From NCBI RefSeq assembly GCF_016919245.1, contig NZ_JAFEJA010000001.1, positions 2,046,001-2,110,000 of the forward strand: a stretch of 64,000 nucleotides of DNA, in the 5' to 3' direction. Position 1 is the first letter of the stretch; each line of letters opens with the position of its first letter. Of the stretch, positions 60,560 through 64,000 are shown in pieces. Both the position numbers and the translations under genes were made by a program. This DNA is from Streptomyces zhihengii (lineage in GTDB: Bacteria > Actinomycetota > Actinomycetes > Streptomycetales > Streptomycetaceae). Below the pieces are notes generated by a model that saw only the letters and a program-made list of their open reading frames with translations, searched no databases and was not told where the DNA came from.

Positions 60560-61144
60560 TCAGCGGGCCGTGCGGGTCCGCCAGGAGCGGCCGATCGCCT
60601 TGACCAGGGACGGGGTCACGAAGACACGCCGGAACGGGAGGATCAGCGGCATGTAGACCTTCCCCAGAGTGCCCTTCTTCTTCACCAGGATGGCCATCAC
60701 CGCGTGGTGGCCGCCCTTGCCGTCGTCGACCCAGCCGATGTGCATGGCGGCGTGGACGGTCTTGTTGACGACCTCGGTCACCCACTCGTCCTTCGACTGG
60801 TAGACCGACTTCAGCGGCACGACCTTCATGTCCGGGCCGCGCGGGCCGTCCCGCAGGTCGTCCGGCAGGCGGTCGCGCAGCGAGGGGTTGCGCGGCCCGA
60901 GGCCGTGCTCCTTGCCGTCCCACTTGAGGATCGCTCCGAGTCGCCAGCGGATCGCGAACAGCAGCTTGTACATCGGCGAGGGCTTGAAGTCGGCCCCGTC
61001 GCTGTCGAACTGCGCCACGAGGAGCGCCAGGTCGTCGGGGCCTCCCGGGGTCTGAAGGTGCCAGACGTCCTCGATCTCGAAGTCCTTGATGAACTCGTGG
61101 ACCCTCCACGGCCGCTCGGTGAACGCGGTGTCGGGGAGCCTCAT
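60560..61144 (-). CDS. DUF2867 family protein
   Basis: Cytoplasmic protein of 194 residues with DUF2867 features: DVWHLQTPGGPDDLALLVAQFDS, LLFAIRWRLGAILKWDG, SVYQSKDEWVTEVVNKTVHAAMHIGWVDDG, and LPFRRVFVTPSLVKAIGRSWR at the C-terminus. Function unknown; in other genomes DUF2867 domains follow SDR-type oxidoreductases. The second ATG (61144) is chosen because GGAGG lies 7-11 bases upstream. It lies between the PKS and the P450 on the same strand. Confidence 0.82.
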   Translation of the reverse strand: MRLPDTAFTERPWRVHEFIKDFEIEDVWHLQTPGGPDDLALLVAQFDSDGADFKPSPMYKLLFAIRWRLGAILKWDGKEHGLGPRNPSLRDRLPDDLRDGPRGPDMKVVPLKSVYQSKDEWVTEVVNKTVHAAMHIGWVDDGKGGHHAVMAILVKKKGTLGKVYMPLILPFRRVFVTPSLVKAIGRSWRTRTAR

Positions 61145-61233
61145 GCAATCCTCCATCTCGTGTGGAACGGACGCGCGGCGGAACGCGCGCCTGACCTGTC
61201 CGCCGGGCGGGCGGGTCGCATCGGATGGCCCAC

Positions 61234-61263
61234 GAACGCCGCCGGAGTGCGCCGGCGGCGTTC
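61234..61263 (-). terminator. Hairpin after the P450 gene
   Basis: Perfect 12-bp arms GAACGCCGCCGG and CCGGCGGCGTTC with a 6-nt loop, about 90 bases past the P450 stop. The rest of the 208-base gap to the DUF2867 start shows nothing else clear. Confidence 0.65.
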
Positions 61264-61352
61264 CGCGGGACCAACCTACCGGGCCGGTACGGGACGCCGG
61301 GCCGGAGCGCCGGCCCCCGCGGCCGGCGCCCGGCGCGCCGGTGGCGGCGCGG

Positions 61353-62795
61353 TCAGCGGGTACCGGTCGTGGCCCGCACCCGGCGCGGCCGGAAGATCAT
61401 CCGGGCGCCGTTCTTCGGGATGTTGACGACCGTGCGGCTGTGGGCGAACTCCTGCTTGGCGTCGGCGCGTTCCACGTCCAGGGTGGTGAGGATCTCGGTG
61501 AGGGTCGCCTTCAGCTCCACGAAGGCGATCCGGTCGCCGAGGCAGCGGGTGTGGCCGCCGCCGAACGGGATCCAGGTGTGCGAGCCCGGCTTGACGCCGA
61601 GGAAGCGCTCCGGCTTGAACGCGTCCGGGTCGGGGTAGTTGTGCTCGTCCCGGTTGAGCAGGTAGGCACTGGCCCACAGGCGGTCGCCGGGCTCGTAGCG
61701 GACGCCGCCGATGTCGATCGGCTTGACCACCTCGCGGGGCACGATCTGCTGGATCGGCGGGCCGAGCCGCAGCACCTCGTGGACGACGGCGGTGAGGTAC
61801 TCGTCGCCCTCGCCGGCCTCGATCTCGGCGCGCAGCCGCTCGACGACCTCCGGGTGGCGGGTGAGGAACTCCATGGACCAGCAGATCGCGGCGGCGGTGG
61901 TCTCGGTGCCGGCCAGGAACTGCGTCATGATCTCGTCGCGCATCTCGACGCGGCTGGGCTTGGAGCCGTCGGCGTTGGTGATGCCCAGCATGACGCCGAG
62001 CAGGTCGTCGCCCTCGGCGCCGGAGCGCGCCCGCTCCTCGATGGCGGCGTCGACCATGCGGTAGACCCGGTCGCGGCGGGTGAGGAACTCGTTGACGCCG
62101 TTGGGGCGCAGCAGGCGCAGCATCTTCACGCGCCAGGCCGGCATGCGGTGGAACATCGTCATGGAGGCGGGCCGGGAGTTGAACTCCAGCATCTTCATCA
62201 CCTCCTGGAACATCGCGTCCTCGCAGGAGGGGCGGTGCTCGCCGAAGAGGACCTCCATGATGACCTGGGTGGTGTAGCGGTGGGCGTACGGGTGCACGGA
62301 GACGGCCCGGTCCCGGGGCCAGGAGGCGACGGTCTCCTTGGCGAGCTGGTAGACGGCCCGCTCGACGCGCTTGAGCGCGTCGCCGCGGAAGCTCGGCATC
62401 ACGGCGCGGCGCCGGGCGGTGTGGGCGTCCTCGTCCAGCCAGGCGAGACCGTTCTGGCCGGTCCACTTCTCGATGGGGCCGTTGCTGGATCCGGTGTGCA
62501 GCACGTCGCGGGGCGCGAGGAACATCCGCTTGACGTCCTCCGGAGCCGATATGACGTGGATCCGGATGCCCGGGATGATCTTGACCCGGAAGCGGCTGCC
62601 GTACGCGGCGCGGCACTGCTTCAGGAACGGCTCGGGGCGGGCCCAGATGCCGAGCACCTGGCGCAGCCGCGCCGATTCCACCATGGGCAGCGAGGACGAC
62701 GGGACGGTGGTCTGCGCGGCCGGCGCGGAGTGGTCGACCGGGCACGTGCCTCCGGAAGCGACGGCCGTGTCGTGGGCGTTGCTGGTGTGGTCCAT
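61353..62795 (-). CDS. Cytochrome P450
   Basis: Heme monooxygenase of 480 residues, soluble. Heme loop FGGGHTRCLG (C418 ligand), I-helix oxygen motif AGTETT (295-300), K-helix EVLR (340-343) and the PERF region (DAFKPERFLG). Length and sequence style fit the class of Streptomyces P450s that oxidise terpenes, fatty acids or polyketides. It starts 14 bases after the stop of the exporter gene, so the two form an operon. The proximity to the PKS suggests tailoring of its product, not proven. Confidence 0.92.
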   Translation of the reverse strand: MDHTSNAHDTAVASGGTCPVDHSAPAAQTTVPSSSLPMVESARLRQVLGIWARPEPFLKQCRAAYGSRFRVKIIPGIRIHVISAPEDVKRMFLAPRDVLHTGSSNGPIEKWTGQNGLAWLDEDAHTARRRAVMPSFRGDALKRVERAVYQLAKETVASWPRDRAVSVHPYAHRYTTQVIMEVLFGEHRPSCEDAMFQEVMKMLEFNSRPASMTMFHRMPAWRVKMLRLLRPNGVNEFLTRRDRVYRMVDAAIEERARSGAEGDDLLGVMLGITNADGSKPSRVEMRDEIMTQFLAGTETTAAAICWSMEFLTRHPEVVERLRAEIEAGEGDEYLTAVVHEVLRLGPPIQQIVPREVVKPIDIGGVRYEPGDRLWASAYLLNRDEHNYPDPDAFKPERFLGVKPGSHTWIPFGGGHTRCLGDRIAFVELKATLTEILTTLDVERADAKQEFAHSRTVVNIPKNGARMIFRPRRVRATTGTR

Positions 62796-62809
62796 GTGTT
62801 CGTGCTTCC

Positions 62810-64000
62810 TTATCTCGTTGTCGCTCGGGTCATGTGCTCGGGCTGCGGTCCGGCGGCCGGTCCGGTGGGCGCGGGGCGCCGCACCGGGCCGATCGCGAAC
62901 AGGGCGAGCCCGCTGACGATGGCGGCGCCGGCCATGATCAGGAACGCGGCGCGGAAGGAGGTGAGGTCGGGCCGTCCCGCGAGCACGGCCGCGACGACGG
63001 AGACGCCGACGGCCATGCCGATCTGGCGGGACATGGATGCCATGCCGGTGCCGGTGGCCACCCGCTCCGGCGGCAGGGAGAGGGTCGCCGAGGCGGCCAG
63101 CGCGGGCAGGATGAGGCCGAAGCCGATGCCGCCGATGACCGATCCCGGCAGGAAGTGGCCGGTGAAGTCCGGGGTGCCGTCGAGGGCGTAGGTCCACCAC
63201 AGACCGCCGCCCGCGAAGGCGGCGGCGCCGACGGGGCCGACCCGGTGGACGCCGTGGCGGACGGACAGGATGCCGCTGGGCACGGCGCACAGCGCGGCGC
63301 ACACCGGCCCGGGCGCGATCTCCATCGCGCCGCGCAGCGTGGAGTGCTGCCAGACCTGGGTGAGGAACAGGATGGTGGACAGGGCCATCGCGCCGACTCC
63401 CATGAAGAAGAAGCCGGTCGCCACGTTGCCGAGGGCGATGGTCCTGATCCGCAGCAGTTCCGGTTCGAAGACCGGCGCCGGGTGCCGCCCGGCGCGGCGC
63501 ACCGTCCAGACCAGGCCGAGCGCGCCGGCCACCGACAGTCCGGCGACCTCCGGGCTCGTCCACCCCCAGGACTGGCCCTGGGCGATGGTGGCGACGACCG
63601 CGGCGACGGAGACGGCGAGCACCGCGCTGCCGGCGAGGTCCGGCACGGGGCCGGCCTCCCGGGCGGAGCGGCGCAGCGACCAGGCGCCGATCAGCAGGGC
63701 CACCGTGCCCAGTGGCAGGTTGACCACGAAGACCCAGCGCCAGTCGATCTCCGCCAGCAGCCCGCCCAGCGGCAGCGCGGCCGCCGAGCCGACGCCGCCG
63801 ACGGCGGTCCACAGCCCGATCGCGATGCCGCGCTTCTCGGGGGCGAACAGCCCCAGCAGCAGGCCCAGCGAGCTGGGCGCCATCAGCGCGGCGCCGACGC
63901 CCTGGACGGCGCGGGCGGCGACGAGCACCTCCAGGGAGGGCGCCGCCGCGCACACCGCCGACACCCCGGTGAACAGGGCGAGGCCGAGCAGGAAGACCTG
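62810..64000 (-). CDS. DHA2-type MFS multidrug exporter (5' end outside window)
   Basis: C-terminal 396 residues of a 14-helix drug:proton antiporter of the EmrB/QacA class, open to the window edge: VLVAARAVQGVGAALMAPSSLGLLLGLFAPEKRGIAIGLWTAVGGVGSAAALPLGGLLAEIDWRWVFVVNLPLG is the family motif C region. The start is missing. It is the first gene seen of the exporter-P450 unit and may export the polyketide product. Confidence 0.88.
   Translation of the reverse strand, partial: QVFLLGLALFTGVSAVCAAAPSLEVLVAARAVQGVGAALMAPSSLGLLLGLFAPEKRGIAIGLWTAVGGVGSAAALPLGGLLAEIDWRWVFVVNLPLGTVALLIGAWSLRRSAREAGPVPDLAGSAVLAVSVAAVVATIAQGQSWGWTSPEVAGLSVAGALGLVWTVRRAGRHPAPVFEPELLRIRTIALGNVATGFFFMGVGAMALSTILFLTQVWQHSTLRGAMEIAPGPVCAALCAVPSGILSVRHGVHRVGPVGAAAFAGGGLWWTYALDGTPDFTGHFLPGSVIGGIGFGLILPALAASATLSLPPERVATGTGMASMSRQIGMAVGVSVVAAVLAGRPDLTSFRAAFLIMAGAAIVSGLALFAIGPVRRPAPTGPAAGPQPEHMTRATTR

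Noticed and set aside
50966..61426. A 3,486-codon open frame on the plus strand opposite the PKS
   Set aside because: It is a shadow frame: composition is Gly/Arg/Val/Gln-rich with no domain, and it exactly mirrors the well-supported PKS, acyl-CoA dehydrogenase and DUF2867 genes on the other strand.

Overview
The window is very GC-rich with strong third-position GC bias, GTG and TTG starts, XRE/DUF397 regulators, BldB/WhiJ-style gene triads and a CebR-type operator. All of this points to Streptomyces or a close relative, and to accessory rather than core chromosome. I saw no rRNA, tRNA, insertion sequence, integrase or CRISPR array.

Positions 1-16,000 are a beta-mannan/mannose utilisation region, after a phosphopantetheinyl transferase (22-762). 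It holds a ROK sugar kinase, a LacI regulator coupled to a GH2 beta-mannosidase, a sugar ABC importer (lipoprotein and two permeases, no ATPase), a fused ABC exporter and a secreted GH5 mannanase. A second LacI regulator and a second, orphan binding lipoprotein follow. Two operator classes recur: a 12-bp GACAACGTTGTC palindrome and an ACCGGT-centred motif that overlaps the -35 elements. The likely flow is extracellular mannanase, import of manno-oligosaccharides, cytoplasmic mannosidase, then ROK kinase.

Positions 16,200-25,150 are mixed: a Cmx-type MFS exporter, hypothetical proteins, an HATPase/XRE/DUF397 triad, TerB, a BlaI/M56 pair, TerC and DinB.

Positions 25,580-41,981 look like an alpha-glucan locus. 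A LacI regulator, binding lipoprotein, two permeases and a GH13 alpha-glucosidase form one unit. Beside it are two very large secreted multidomain beta-helix proteins that I read as GH87 alpha-1,3-glucanases/mycodextranases. The GH87 pair and a VapBC-like toxin-antitoxin are bracketed by two LacI genes that are 99.7% identical over 996 bp in direct orientation. The inferred function is fungal or dental alpha-1,3-glucan breakdown, import of nigero-oligosaccharides and intracellular hydrolysis.

Positions 42,161-49,703 carry a LysA-type decarboxylase with a SAV_915 protein, two CNNM/CBS membrane proteins, a second GH5 mannanase (with FN3 and CBM2) under two CebR boxes, and a methyltransferase.

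Positions 49,897-64,000 carry a polyketide locus: an acyl-CoA dehydrogenase, a 3,063-residue type I PKS (KSQ-AT-ACP-KS-AT-DH-KR-ACP, no thioesterase), a DUF2867 protein, a cytochrome P450 and a DHA2 exporter cut by the window end. The PKS is predicted to make a trans-2-pentenoyl-ACP from a propionyl starter and one malonyl extension.
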